Assembly (NCBI RefSeq): GCF_001511835.1
Contig: NZ_LN997848.1
Coordinates: 2,570,001 to 2,634,000, forward strand
Direction: 5' to 3'
Origin: Magnetospirillum sp. XM-1
GTDB lineage: Bacteria; Pseudomonadota; Alphaproteobacteria; Rhodospirillales; Magnetospirillaceae
Length of the DNA stretch: 64,000 bases
Positions 17,806-25,323 of the stretch are shown in pieces. How positions within the stretch are numbered: position 1 is the first letter of the stretch; the number at the start of each line of letters is the position of its first letter. Below the pieces are notes generated by a model. The model did no database searches. It saw nothing but the letters and a program-made list of their open reading frames with translations, and was not told the origin of the DNA. The position numbers and the translations under genes are program-made.

Positions 17806-18212
17806 TCGGCGAGCACGGCCTCGTGGGTGTCGGTGTAGGAGACGACGAACGCCTCGGCCATGCGCGGGATCAGCATCAGGTCGGCCACCGCCTGCTCGGT
17901 CACATCGGCCGGCAGGTCATCCGCGCCCAGCACGCCTTCCCAGCGGGTGATGGCAGAGCGGGCCAGCGCCTGGGCGAACAGCAACTGCGACAGGCCGGTC
18001 ACCGCGTCGTTGTCCGACAAGTCGGGCAGGCCGGTCACGTCGCCGCCGGCCGAGCGGATGTCGGCGTGCTCCTCGGCGATCTCGCGGGCCATGCGCCACG
18101 AGCGCGAGCGGGCCGCCTCGTAAACGGCCGTGGTCAGCGGGCGAACGAACACGCGCACGCCATGGGGAAGGTCGAGCCAGTAAGGCTCCTTGGGAATGGA
18201 CAGACGAATCAT
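17598..18212 (-). CDS. tail assembly chaperone G
   Basis: 204 residues in the unshifted frame. Residues 1-136 form the G domain (IRLSIPKEPYWLDLP, then helical segments to FVVSYTDTHEAVLAEGN), close to the 140-residue length of lambda G. Residues after 138 are low-complexity Ala/Thr/Pro/Lys and look like non-selected readthrough of the frameshift region. G and GT escort the tape measure during tail polymerisation. Confidence 0.75.
   Translation of the reverse strand: MIRLSIPKEPYWLDLPHGVRVFVRPLTTAVYEAARSRSWRMAREIAEEHADIRSAGGDVTGLPDLSDNDAVTGLSQLLFAQALARSAITRWEGVLGADDLPADVTEQAVADLMLIPRMAEAFVVSYTDTHEAVLAEGNASRPAPNGTSGAGRNTAEGAGKTTSPAPAVADQTTASDAHTTSTPRKRKRAGKPGISSSPPQGQAA
17799..17805 (-). promoter_or_regulatory. 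-1 programmed frameshift slippery heptamer
   Basis: On the - strand GGGAAAC is phased as G GGA AAC in the G frame, matching X XXY YYZ. It lies exactly where protein-like sequence passes from the G frame to the -1 frame. Lambda uses GGGAAAG at the same place in G. Confidence 0.8.
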
Positions 18213-18259
18213 GGAACCCCCTTCAAGGAATCGCCAAAGGGGCGCAAATCCTGGCGGAC

Positions 18260-18380
18260 TTGGCGCTCAGAGCCAAAAACTTAGCTATTAAAGCTAGATT
18301 GTTAACTTTCTTACACGCCTTGCGCGCGATCCTGCCGCGCCAGTATTTTTGGCGCTCACCGTCAAGCAGATAGCGCCAAG
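18260..18380 (+). promoter_or_regulatory. inverted/direct repeats ahead of the XRE gene (candidate autoregulatory operators)
   Basis: TTGGCGCTCA occurs at 18260-18269 and 18349-18358. The first copy is part of TTGGC-7-GCCAA; the second faces AGCGCCAA at 18372-18379. Between them lies AT-rich sequence (18280-18312) suited to a promoter. This pattern fits binding sites of a dimeric XRE regulator. Confidence 0.5.
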
Positions 18381-18390
18381 GGACAAGAAC

Positions 18391-18630
18391 GTGTCGCTTT
18401 CCATCAATCGACAACTCAAGGCAGCCCGCGCCCTCGTCGGGTGGGAGCAAAGTGACCTCGCCGCCGCCGCCGGGGTCGCTGTTGGCACTATCCGGCGCAT
18501 GGAAAGCATTGAAGGCCCCATCCGGGGCCAGCATGAAACGGTGATGAAGGTCCAGCAGGCGCTGGAAGCGGCCGGGATTGAATTCCTCAATCACGGCGCT
18601 CCAGGCGTCCGCCTCAGACCATCACGCTAG
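18391..18630 (+). CDS. small XRE-family HTH regulator inserted among tail genes
   Basis: 79 residues. HTH domain at about 5-60 (INRQLKAARALVGWEQSDLA, VAVGTIRRMES), ending in FLNHGAPGVRLRPS, an ending shared by many short alphaproteobacterial XRE proteins. GTG start at 18391 with AAGGGA upstream; an in-frame TTG at 18349 is less likely. It is the only + strand gene in the late region and its stop overlaps that of the tail tube gene head to head. It looks like a moron expressed from its own promoter in the lysogen. Confidence 0.75.
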   Translation: MSLSINRQLKAARALVGWEQSDLAAAAGVAVGTIRRMESIEGPIRGQHETVMKVQQALEAAGIEFLNHGAPGVRLRPSR

Positions 18631-19592
18631 TAGGTGGCCACGTCGTTCTTGAGGGTGACCCGCAGCAGATAGCCGGACACCGAATCCTTCGCGGCGCGCC
18701 AGTCGTAGCTGGCCTGGATGCCACCCGGCCCCTTCACCTCCTGCTTCTTCTTCGGCAGGAACACACGGGGCCAGTGGAACTTGAGGGAATAGCCGGACGC
18801 ACCGGGGATGGAAAAGGCGTATTCCAGGTCCACCGGGGTCTCGGCCGAGATGGCGGTGGTGAGGGTGGTGTCGGTGCCGAAGCGCACGTCCACAGAACCA
18901 TCGGAGGTGGCCTCGGTTTCGTCCACGCCGTCGATCAGGCCGTCCGAGCGGATGGTCTCGACGCGCTCCAGGTTGTTGGAGAAGCTGGCCTTGCCGCCGA
19001 CCACGTTGGCCAACTGCGAGCCACCGACCTTGATGGTGCCGCTGCCCTGGTTGAACCGCTTCAAGGCGTAGGAGGTGGGGGTGGCGTAGATGGACGCGCC
19101 GGCCTCGGTTTCGCCCTGGGCGACCACGCTGATGGTGGCATTGGCCGGGCCGGAACGGGCCATGTCGAAGGACACCTTGTCCAGCTTGGCACCGCCGTGG
19201 CGGAAATACTTCGGGGTGGTCAGCTTGGTGTGGCCGATCTCGAAAGCGAGGCTGGGCAGGTCGCCGCCCGAGGTGAAGACGTGGCTGTAGGTGCCGTCCC
19301 CGTTGTCGGTGGTGACCGGAGCGCCCATCAGGCCCTTGAGCCAGAAGCCCACGCCGCGCAGGTCCAGGGGGATACCGAAATCACCCTCATCCTTGACCGC
19401 CTCATAGAAGGGGTCTTGGGCATCACGGCCCTGGCCCAGCAGCGGGTCATAGCCCAGCGGGCGCTCGGCCCCCAGGCTGCTGTCCTTGAAGGCCAGACGG
19501 GCATAGCCGTCCGTGGGGATGGTGCCGTAAGTGGACTCGAACGCGCCCAGCAGGGCAACGTCGGAGCCGTAAGCGCGGGACTTTCCCATCAA
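18627..19592 (-). CDS. major tail tube protein
   Basis: 321-residue tail tube protein of the Phage_tube_2 type. Features: SRAYGSDVALLGAFESTYGT at the start, LAFKDSSLGAERP, the central SHVFTSGGDLPSLAFEIGH and a C-terminal beta-rich part ending LLRVTLKNDVATY. It polymerises into the non-contractile tail. Sits between head-tail completion genes and the G/T chaperones as expected. Confidence 0.8.
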   Translation of the reverse strand: MMGKSRAYGSDVALLGAFESTYGTIPTDGYARLAFKDSSLGAERPLGYDPLLGQGRDAQDPFYEAVKDEGDFGIPLDLRGVGFWLKGLMGAPVTTDNGDGTYSHVFTSGGDLPSLAFEIGHTKLTTPKYFRHGGAKLDKVSFDMARSGPANATISVVAQGETEAGASIYATPTSYALKRFNQGSGTIKVGGSQLANVVGGKASFSNNLERVETIRSDGLIDGVDETEATSDGSVDVRFGTDTTLTTAISAETPVDLEYAFSIPGASGYSLKFHWPRVFLPKKKQEVKGPGGIQASYDWRAAKDSVSGYLLRVTLKNDVATY

Positions 19593-19615
19593 ACTCTCCT
19601 TTGGCTCTTGCCGCG

Positions 19616-20050
19616 TCAGCCGAGCGGCGTTGGACTCACGTACTCAAGGAACACGGGCACCATGGCCGCCTTGACGCCGGCCGCACCCTCCACCGCTTCA
19701 TCCTCGATCTCGGGCGCGCCAGGCGTTGCCCAATCGACCACGCCGCCGAGGGTGGGGTCGGCGGAGAGCTTGGCCCCGATGGCGCGCAGGATGGTATCCA
19801 GCGCCGAATCCCGGCTCGCACTGGCGGAAGCCTGGACCTGCACCACCAACTCGGCGCGATGGGTGTAGGCGTACTGCAGGGGCGACAGCAGCACCTCGGG
19901 GTCGCCGGGATCGCCATCGCGCAGGCTGATCAGCCCGCCGCTGGGGATCTTGGCGTCTTCGCGCTCATTGCGCTTCACCGTGGGGCCGGGAACGCCCTGC
20001 AGGGCCGAGAACAGCGCCTTGAGCGCCGCCTCGCGGGGACTATCGGCCAT
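19616..20050 (-). CDS. tail terminator / completion protein
   Basis: 144 residues. Start at ATG 20050 (MADSPREAALKALFSALQG). The N-terminal helix, REDAKIPSGGLI and the beta segment HRAELVVQVQ match short tail-completion proteins (lambda U / minor tail class). Overlaps the upstream gene by 11 bases. Caps the tail tube before joining to the head. Confidence 0.6.
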   Translation of the reverse strand: MADSPREAALKALFSALQGVPGPTVKRNEREDAKIPSGGLISLRDGDPGDPEVLLSPLQYAYTHRAELVVQVQASASASRDSALDTILRAIGAKLSADPTLGGVVDWATPGAPEIEDEAVEGAAGVKAAMVPVFLEYVSPTPLG

Positions 20051-20720
20051 TGGCGGCCTCCCAATGCTGGACAAGGAGTTCCGGCAGGCGGTCCTCCCAG
20101 AACGGAACGACGCGGCCGACATTGAGCCGCTTCTTGATGGTGATCTGCGGCACCAGCAGGAACATCGGCACCGCACCGGCCTGCAGGATGGCCTCGGTGC
20201 GGCGCACCCGGCCGCTGCCGAGCATCTGCTTTTCGACGAAGGCCAGATCGCGGACCCGGCCCTTGACCTGCCGCTGGGCGTGGGCCACGCGGGCGAACAG
20301 CAGAAGGTTCCCCTTCTTGGACCGCTGGACGAAGGTGTCGCGCAAATCCTGCGGCCGATAGATCATCTTTCCGCCGCGCCGGCCGCCGCGCATGTTGAAC
20401 CCCGTGGGGATGGCGAGGTATCGGCCATGGGTGGCGCGGATGATCGCGCCGTTCTCGAACGCCCACATGGCCTTGGCCGCCGAACGGCCCTTCACATAGA
20501 CGAAGGCCGCCCCCGACAGGGGAGACGAACCGCGATAGACCCGCACCGCCCAGGCGCGGGACAACTTGCCCAGTCCAGCATCGGCCACATGCTGGCGCAG
20601 ATCGTCGCGCAGGCCCGTGCCGGCTTCGCGCAAAGCAGCCTGCGCGGCACGCTCGGCCGCGTTCATTTCCTCGCGGACGATGGCCGGTAGTGAACCGAGA
20701 ATGGCAGCGCCAAGCCTCAT
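20040..20720 (-). CDS. DUF6441-like neck/tail protein
   Basis: 226 residues resembling DUF6441 phage proteins: basic, with RAWAVRVYRGSSPLSGAAFVY, then KMIYRPQDLRDTF and a C-terminal PFWEDRLPELL. It occupies the place of HK97 gp10/lambda Z head-tail adaptors. Structural role inferred from family and position. Confidence 0.65.
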   Translation of the reverse strand: MRLGAAILGSLPAIVREEMNAAERAAQAALREAGTGLRDDLRQHVADAGLGKLSRAWAVRVYRGSSPLSGAAFVYVKGRSAAKAMWAFENGAIIRATHGRYLAIPTGFNMRGGRRGGKMIYRPQDLRDTFVQRSKKGNLLLFARVAHAQRQVKGRVRDLAFVEKQMLGSGRVRRTEAILQAGAVPMFLLVPQITIKKRLNVGRVVPFWEDRLPELLVQHWEAANGR

Positions 20721-21034
20721 TCCTCGCGCGCCTCGACGGTCCAGATGGCGCGGGAATCGTCACGCTTGGGGACACCCTGGACGGTGTAGAGCGTGCCATC
20801 CACGGTGATCGTGTCGCCTTCGGCCGGGGCCTGGACCTCGGCCACGCGGACCTTGAAAACGGCCGCGTCCGTCACCGAATCCTGCCCGAACAGCGACACC
20901 GAGCGGTCGGCTCGGGCCGGGAGAACGGCAATAGCCACCCCCGCACCCGTGCCGCCGACCCGGTAGACCGCGCTCAAGGCGAAGTCGTCGGTGTCGAAGA
21001 AGGCCGCCAGATCGTCGGCATCTTCCACCGCCAT
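20717..21034 (-). CDS. head-tail joining protein (lambda FII-like)
   Basis: 105 residues from ATG 21034. Two features fit gpFII-type attachment proteins: the start MAVEDADDLAAFF and a C-terminal beta-barrel ending with LYTVQGVPKRDDS. It would bridge capsid connector and tail. 4-base overlap with the next gene. Confidence 0.65.
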   Translation of the reverse strand: MAVEDADDLAAFFDTDDFALSAVYRVGGTGAGVAIAVLPARADRSVSLFGQDSVTDAAVFKVRVAEVQAPAEGDTITVDGTLYTVQGVPKRDDSRAIWTVEAREE

Positions 21035-21039
21035 GGCGA

Positions 21040-21273
21040 TCAGCCCTGGCCGAGGGGCAGGGTGCCATCGCCGCCCTGCTGCGGGCCGCCATCGGCAGCG
21101 CCACCGCTGGAATCGCCCTTGGCAGGCTTCTCGGGCTTTTCCTTGCCCTGGAACGCCTCCGCCTTGCGCATGGCGATCAGCACCCTGGCGTCGTCGTCGG
21201 CCACATCGTGGACCTTTCCGGCCCGCAGCAGTTCGCCGCTGGCGAAGGTGTCGCGCAGAACCTTGACCTTCAT
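21040..21273 (-). CDS. small protein downstream of the capsid gene
   Basis: 77 residues: an ordered N-terminal half (KVKVLRDTFASGELLRAGKVHDV) that resembles small beta-strand proteins found after capsid genes, and a Gly/Gln/Lys-rich tail. Probably a structural head protein; not firmly assigned. Confidence 0.5.
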   Translation of the reverse strand: MKVKVLRDTFASGELLRAGKVHDVADDDARVLIAMRKAEAFQGKEKPEKPAKGDSSGGAADGGPQQGGDGTLPLGQG

Positions 21274-21349
21274 GTTCCTTACTCCCCATAGCGAACGGGG
21301 CGACCCGAAGGCCGCCCCGTTCCGCGTTCAACGCTTGATGGATGCCCGG

Positions 21350-23251
21350 TTACGAGGACAGGGCGTCCAGCATGGCGGCGAAGGACTCGGCGCGGCGCAC
21401 GGCCACGTCCACCGACTGGAAGGCGGTGACGCGCACGGTGCCGGCGGACGAGCCGGTGTAGGGATCGACCAGGATGTCGAGCATGCCCCACTCGCCGATG
21501 ATCAGGTCGGCCCAGTTGCCGAAGAAAATCGCCGAGCAGACGCCGTTGGCGGTGCCCTTGGTGAGCGCGCTGCTCACCTGATTGGAGGCACCGGCACGGT
21601 AGCCGTTCATCATGCCGAAGCCCTGGTCGGCCGGGTTGTTTTCCCAGACGAACATGCCGGTGTTGGCCGCCTTCTGGGTCTGCTTGAGCTTGCCGCGCAT
21701 CTTGGCGTTGGTCAGGTAGCCCAGGCTGCCCAGATCGGCGTTGTCCACCGCGACCTCGGTTTCCAGGTCCACGATATTGCCCCAGGTGGGGGCCGCACCG
21801 TTGTCGCCGCCGACCACCGAGCCGATGCCGGTGATGTTGGCCACGCCCTTGGGCTGGTTGTTCGAGCCGGTGCCATGCAGGGCGGCCAGGTCGATGCCCA
21901 GGGCCAGGATCTGCGACAGGTCCGAGCGCACCAGCGATTCCACGTCCAGCGACGACTGCAGCATCAACTGCCGGGAGAAGTCGGTGAACGCGGCGATGGT
22001 CTTGGGCGACATGGTGACCTGACCGATGGTCTGCTGCCCCTCGGTCGGCGCATTGTTCTCCGCCACCCAGTAGGCGGTGGACGAGCCGGTCAGCTTCGGG
22101 ATCGCCAGATTGCCCTGCAGGCCGGACAGCACGCGGGCACCCATGGCGCGGACCATCATGCGGTTGCGCAGCAGGTCGATGAACGAGGACGAATCCAGGT
22201 CGGTGGCGACGGCATTGCCGCCGGCCGTGGCGGTGCCCACCAGCAAGTCGCGGCGCTGGATGTCGGCGCGGGCCTGATAGTCCACCGGCACGAAGAAGCC
22301 CTTCGGGGCGGCCCCGGTACGCTTGGCGACAGCGGCCGAGCATTCCATTTCGAACTCGGCACCACGGCCAGCCGACTTGGGGTCCATCATGGAGGCGATG
22401 GCGCGGGTCAGCGAGTACCGCTTGGCCTCCTTCTCGGACAGGCCGATCTCGTGCTGCTTGAGCAGGATGGCGTTGGCCTGATCGCCCAGGCTCATCAGCA
22501 CCTCGCCCTTGAACAGGTCGGCGGACTTGCCGGACTTGATCGCCTCGTTGGCCTTGTCGCGGCAGTTGAAACGCTCGCCCACGGAAATGATCTCGCGGAC
22601 GCGGGATTCCTCGTTCTTGCGGGCCTCGGCGCGGATGGCCTCCACGTCGACGGTGACGGTCGCCTGGGCGGTAGCCGCCGGGGCGGTAGCGGTAGTGACT
22701 TCGCTCATCGGAGCTTTCCTTTCGATGGTAACGGATTGAACATTGACAGTATCGGCCTCACGCCCGACGCCAACGGTGGGGTCGGCGGGGATGGAGACGA
22801 TGCTGATTTCCAGGGGCCGCCAGTCGGTGACGCGGTAGATCGAAGGCGCGTCCTTGTTTTCTTCGACCAACTGCAGCTTGTTGATTTCGTACCCGACCGA
22901 GACGTTCAGCCGGATACCGTCCAGCACATCGCGGAAGATTTCATCGGCACGGGTGCCCTTGCCAAAGCGCACCACCGCCCGCCCCTTGCGGTCGGCTCCG
23001 ATGGAAACTTCTTCGATGATCCCCACCTGATCGCGGGGGTTATGGTCCATCAGCAGCGGAGCCTGCCCGGTTTCCAGCCAGGACAGGTCGACCTCGCCAC
23101 GGCTGTGGCCCAGAACTTCGACGCCCCAATATCGCTCGTAGGGGGCTTCGGACGAGAAGGCCAGCTTGACGGTGCGGTCCTCCTCGTTGATGTCGGCGCG
23201 CGTGATCGTCGCGGCCCGGTATTGCGGGCCGAGCTTGATGGTCTCGGGCAT
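21350..23251 (-). CDS. prohead protease - major capsid protein fusion
   Basis: 633 residues. The N-terminal ~160 residues are an HK97-type prohead protease (LLMDHNPRDQVG, the S in VSVGYEI, then RPLEISIVSIPADP). A charged linker at 185-230 could be the scaffold-like delta domain. The C-terminal ~390 residues are an HK97-fold capsid protein (SSFIDLLRNRMMVRAMGAR, GNLAIPKLTGSSTAYW, LHGTGSNNQPKG). Self-cleavage would free the mature capsid subunit. ATG 22708 inside could also start capsid alone. Confidence 0.88.
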   Translation of the reverse strand: MPETIKLGPQYRAATITRADINEEDRTVKLAFSSEAPYERYWGVEVLGHSRGEVDLSWLETGQAPLLMDHNPRDQVGIIEEVSIGADRKGRAVVRFGKGTRADEIFRDVLDGIRLNVSVGYEINKLQLVEENKDAPSIYRVTDWRPLEISIVSIPADPTVGVGREADTVNVQSVTIERKAPMSEVTTATAPAATAQATVTVDVEAIRAEARKNEESRVREIISVGERFNCRDKANEAIKSGKSADLFKGEVLMSLGDQANAILLKQHEIGLSEKEAKRYSLTRAIASMMDPKSAGRGAEFEMECSAAVAKRTGAAPKGFFVPVDYQARADIQRRDLLVGTATAGGNAVATDLDSSSFIDLLRNRMMVRAMGARVLSGLQGNLAIPKLTGSSTAYWVAENNAPTEGQQTIGQVTMSPKTIAAFTDFSRQLMLQSSLDVESLVRSDLSQILALGIDLAALHGTGSNNQPKGVANITGIGSVVGGDNGAAPTWGNIVDLETEVAVDNADLGSLGYLTNAKMRGKLKQTQKAANTGMFVWENNPADQGFGMMNGYRAGASNQVSSALTKGTANGVCSAIFFGNWADLIIGEWGMLDILVDPYTGSSAGTVRVTAFQSVDVAVRRAESFAAMLDALSS

Positions 23252-23266
23252 GTTGGATTCCTCGGG

Positions 23267-24760
23267 CTAGGACGAAGTCTGTTGCGGCTGTTGCTGGGAT
23301 TGCTGGCCAGCAATGGCCGCCGGGTCGCCCAGCACGATCCCCTTTTCCTTGGCCAGCTTTTCCTCGGCCGCCAGGGCGTCGAATACCTCGTCTAGGTCGC
23401 GGCCCTGGGCGGCGGCGATCTCGCGGCGGCTGATGACCCGTAGGCCCACGCCCTTGGCGTAGGCGTTGATTTCCTTCTCCGGGTCCACCCAGGCCCAGCG
23501 GCGCGGGTTCCAGACCGGAGCGTTGAACTTGTCGAATTTTGCGAAGGGCAGGGTCAGCGCGCCGCCCAGCAGCGACATTTCCAGCCACGCCGCGAACACG
23601 CCGTCATGCAGATCCTCGATCAGCCATTCTTGGAGGGTCATCCACTCGTCGCGCTCCTCCAGGGTTCCAGCCCGAAGGGAGGAGAAGTTGACATTCTCCA
23701 GGTCGTTGGCCAGGCCGTTGTACGACACGCCGAGGCCGGAACAGGCCCCGCGCAGCATTGCCTTGAGGAAGTACGGCATCTCGCCGCTGGGATAGTTCGG
23801 GTTGAACTCCCGGAAATCGACGCCGGCCGGAAGGCGCTCGAAGTGACCGGCCTCCGCGTCCGAGATCATGTTGCCCAGCGAATCGGTTTCACCGGGGCCG
23901 TAGGCCGCACCCTCCTGCTCGACGAAGAACCCCATCTTGGCCGCGCCGACGCGGGCGGCCACCAGCGCCGCCTCCTCGTACCCGCCCAGCATCTGCAGGC
24001 GCATCATGGCCGAATGGCCCCAGGGAGCGGCCCTGGTCTGGCCGGAACCGGGATATTCGGGGACGTAGAGGTGCAGGATTTCGGCCGCCGGAACCCGCTC
24101 GTGGGTCTGGCCGGGGACGTAGCCAGCGTCACCCGAGCGCCCCGGATGCCGCTTGCGGATGTGATAGGCGACGGGCCGCGCCCACTTGTCCACCTCGACA
24201 CCCATGCGGATGGCGCTGCCATCGTCGAACTCGCGGTTCAACTGCTCGTCCAGGTGGTCCGCCTCGATCAGTTGCAGCGCGAATCCCCAGCGGTTCGGGA
24301 AGCCCCGCACCTTGCGCACCAGGATTTCCCCATCGCGGGCGACGGCCGTGGCCACCAACTGCTGCACCGCCAGCCATGAGAAGCGACCGCACACCGTGCA
24401 ATTGCCCTTCTTGGCCCACTTGGCGAATTCCGCCTCAATGGCGGCATTCGCGGCGACGTCCAGGGTGCCGTTCGGCTCCTTGGCCCGCACCTGCAGGCCG
24501 ATGCCGGACGGGCCGACGACGTTCCGACGGACCATGCGCAGGAACTGGCGCATGTAGTCGTTGTCGCGGGCAAGCTGGCGCGACCTGGAGCGCATGGCCT
24601 TGAGGCCCTGGCGCAGATAGACATCCAGGGCAAGACCGGACGTGGGCCAGTCGTTGGTGAGGCGGCTGTTCTGGGCAGCGGCGAAGTTACGGCCCATGGG
24701 GCGCTTGGCGGGTTTGGCGGACGCCCTATCGCGGCCAAGCAGGCGATCAATCCAGCCCAT
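23267..24760 (-). CDS. portal protein, lambda family
   Basis: 497-residue lambda-type portal. Typical blocks: LRSRSRQLARDNDYMRQFLR near residue 60, NVVGPSGIGLQV, later EILHLYVPEYPGSGQTRAAPW and GLGVSYNGLANDL. Forms the dodecameric ring for DNA entry and exit. 1-base overlap with the upstream gene. Confidence 0.9.
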   Translation of the reverse strand: MGWIDRLLGRDRASAKPAKRPMGRNFAAAQNSRLTNDWPTSGLALDVYLRQGLKAMRSRSRQLARDNDYMRQFLRMVRRNVVGPSGIGLQVRAKEPNGTLDVAANAAIEAEFAKWAKKGNCTVCGRFSWLAVQQLVATAVARDGEILVRKVRGFPNRWGFALQLIEADHLDEQLNREFDDGSAIRMGVEVDKWARPVAYHIRKRHPGRSGDAGYVPGQTHERVPAAEILHLYVPEYPGSGQTRAAPWGHSAMMRLQMLGGYEEAALVAARVGAAKMGFFVEQEGAAYGPGETDSLGNMISDAEAGHFERLPAGVDFREFNPNYPSGEMPYFLKAMLRGACSGLGVSYNGLANDLENVNFSSLRAGTLEERDEWMTLQEWLIEDLHDGVFAAWLEMSLLGGALTLPFAKFDKFNAPVWNPRRWAWVDPEKEINAYAKGVGLRVISRREIAAAQGRDLDEVFDALAAEEKLAKEKGIVLGDPAAIAGQQSQQQPQQTSS

Positions 24761-25323
24761 CAGCCACGCCCTCCGAATCTGGTCAGCACCATCCGCCCGC
24801 CACGGCCAGCGGCAACGGCGGCGGCATCATCCTCCCGGCGGACCTGGGAGACGTAATAGGAGCGCAGGCGGATCAGGTCGGGCAGCGGGGTACGGTCCAG
24901 CCTCCGCCCGTCGATCTGATAGGACATCTGATCCTTGCTGGCGCGCTTCTCGATGACCGCGTCAATGGCCTCCAGCGTCCGCCGGGCATGACTGCGAGTG
25001 TCCGCCGTGGCGGTGGTCTCGAAATTGGGGAGCACCTCAACGCGGCCGGTGCCTACGCGGAAGCGGTCGGAGCCCTTGGTGACGAACGCCTCCCAGCCAT
25101 AGGTGCCGGCCGTCTTGTTGGCGGTGGTGGCCGCAGCCACATCGACCAGGAAGGCATCGCCATCGGCACCCGCCGAAAAGGTGATCTTGCCCGAGGCGTT
25201 GATCAGCACGTAGGACAGGGTCCACCCGCCGCCGGCCGGATAGTCGGCCAGGTCATCGCGCCGCCACCGCCAGGTATCACCCGCAACCAGCTTGTCCGGT
25301 TCCCGAGTCGGGATCGTTGCCAT
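24760..25323 (-). CDS. head protein with gpW-like C-terminus
   Basis: 187 residues. Residues 1-105 are a beta-rich domain (DTWRWRRDDLADYPAGGGWT, GWEAFVTKGSDRFRVG). The last third (MSYQIDGRRLDRTPLPDLIR and the following helix) resembles lambda gpW, the small connector protein that binds the portal after packaging. It sits between terL and portal, the place of gpW in lambda. The N-terminal domain is an addition I do not recognise. Confidence 0.6.
   Translation of the reverse strand: MATIPTREPDKLVAGDTWRWRRDDLADYPAGGGWTLSYVLINASGKITFSAGADGDAFLVDVAAATTANKTAGTYGWEAFVTKGSDRFRVGTGRVEVLPNFETTATADTRSHARRTLEAIDAVIEKRASKDQMSYQIDGRRLDRTPLPDLIRLRSYYVSQVRREDDAAAVAAGRGGRMVLTRFGGRG

Noticed and set aside
20690..23395. 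901-codon + strand ORF
   Set aside because: Antisense to the head genes; high GC opens long frames on the other strand, and its residues are His/Gly/Arg-rich without any domain.
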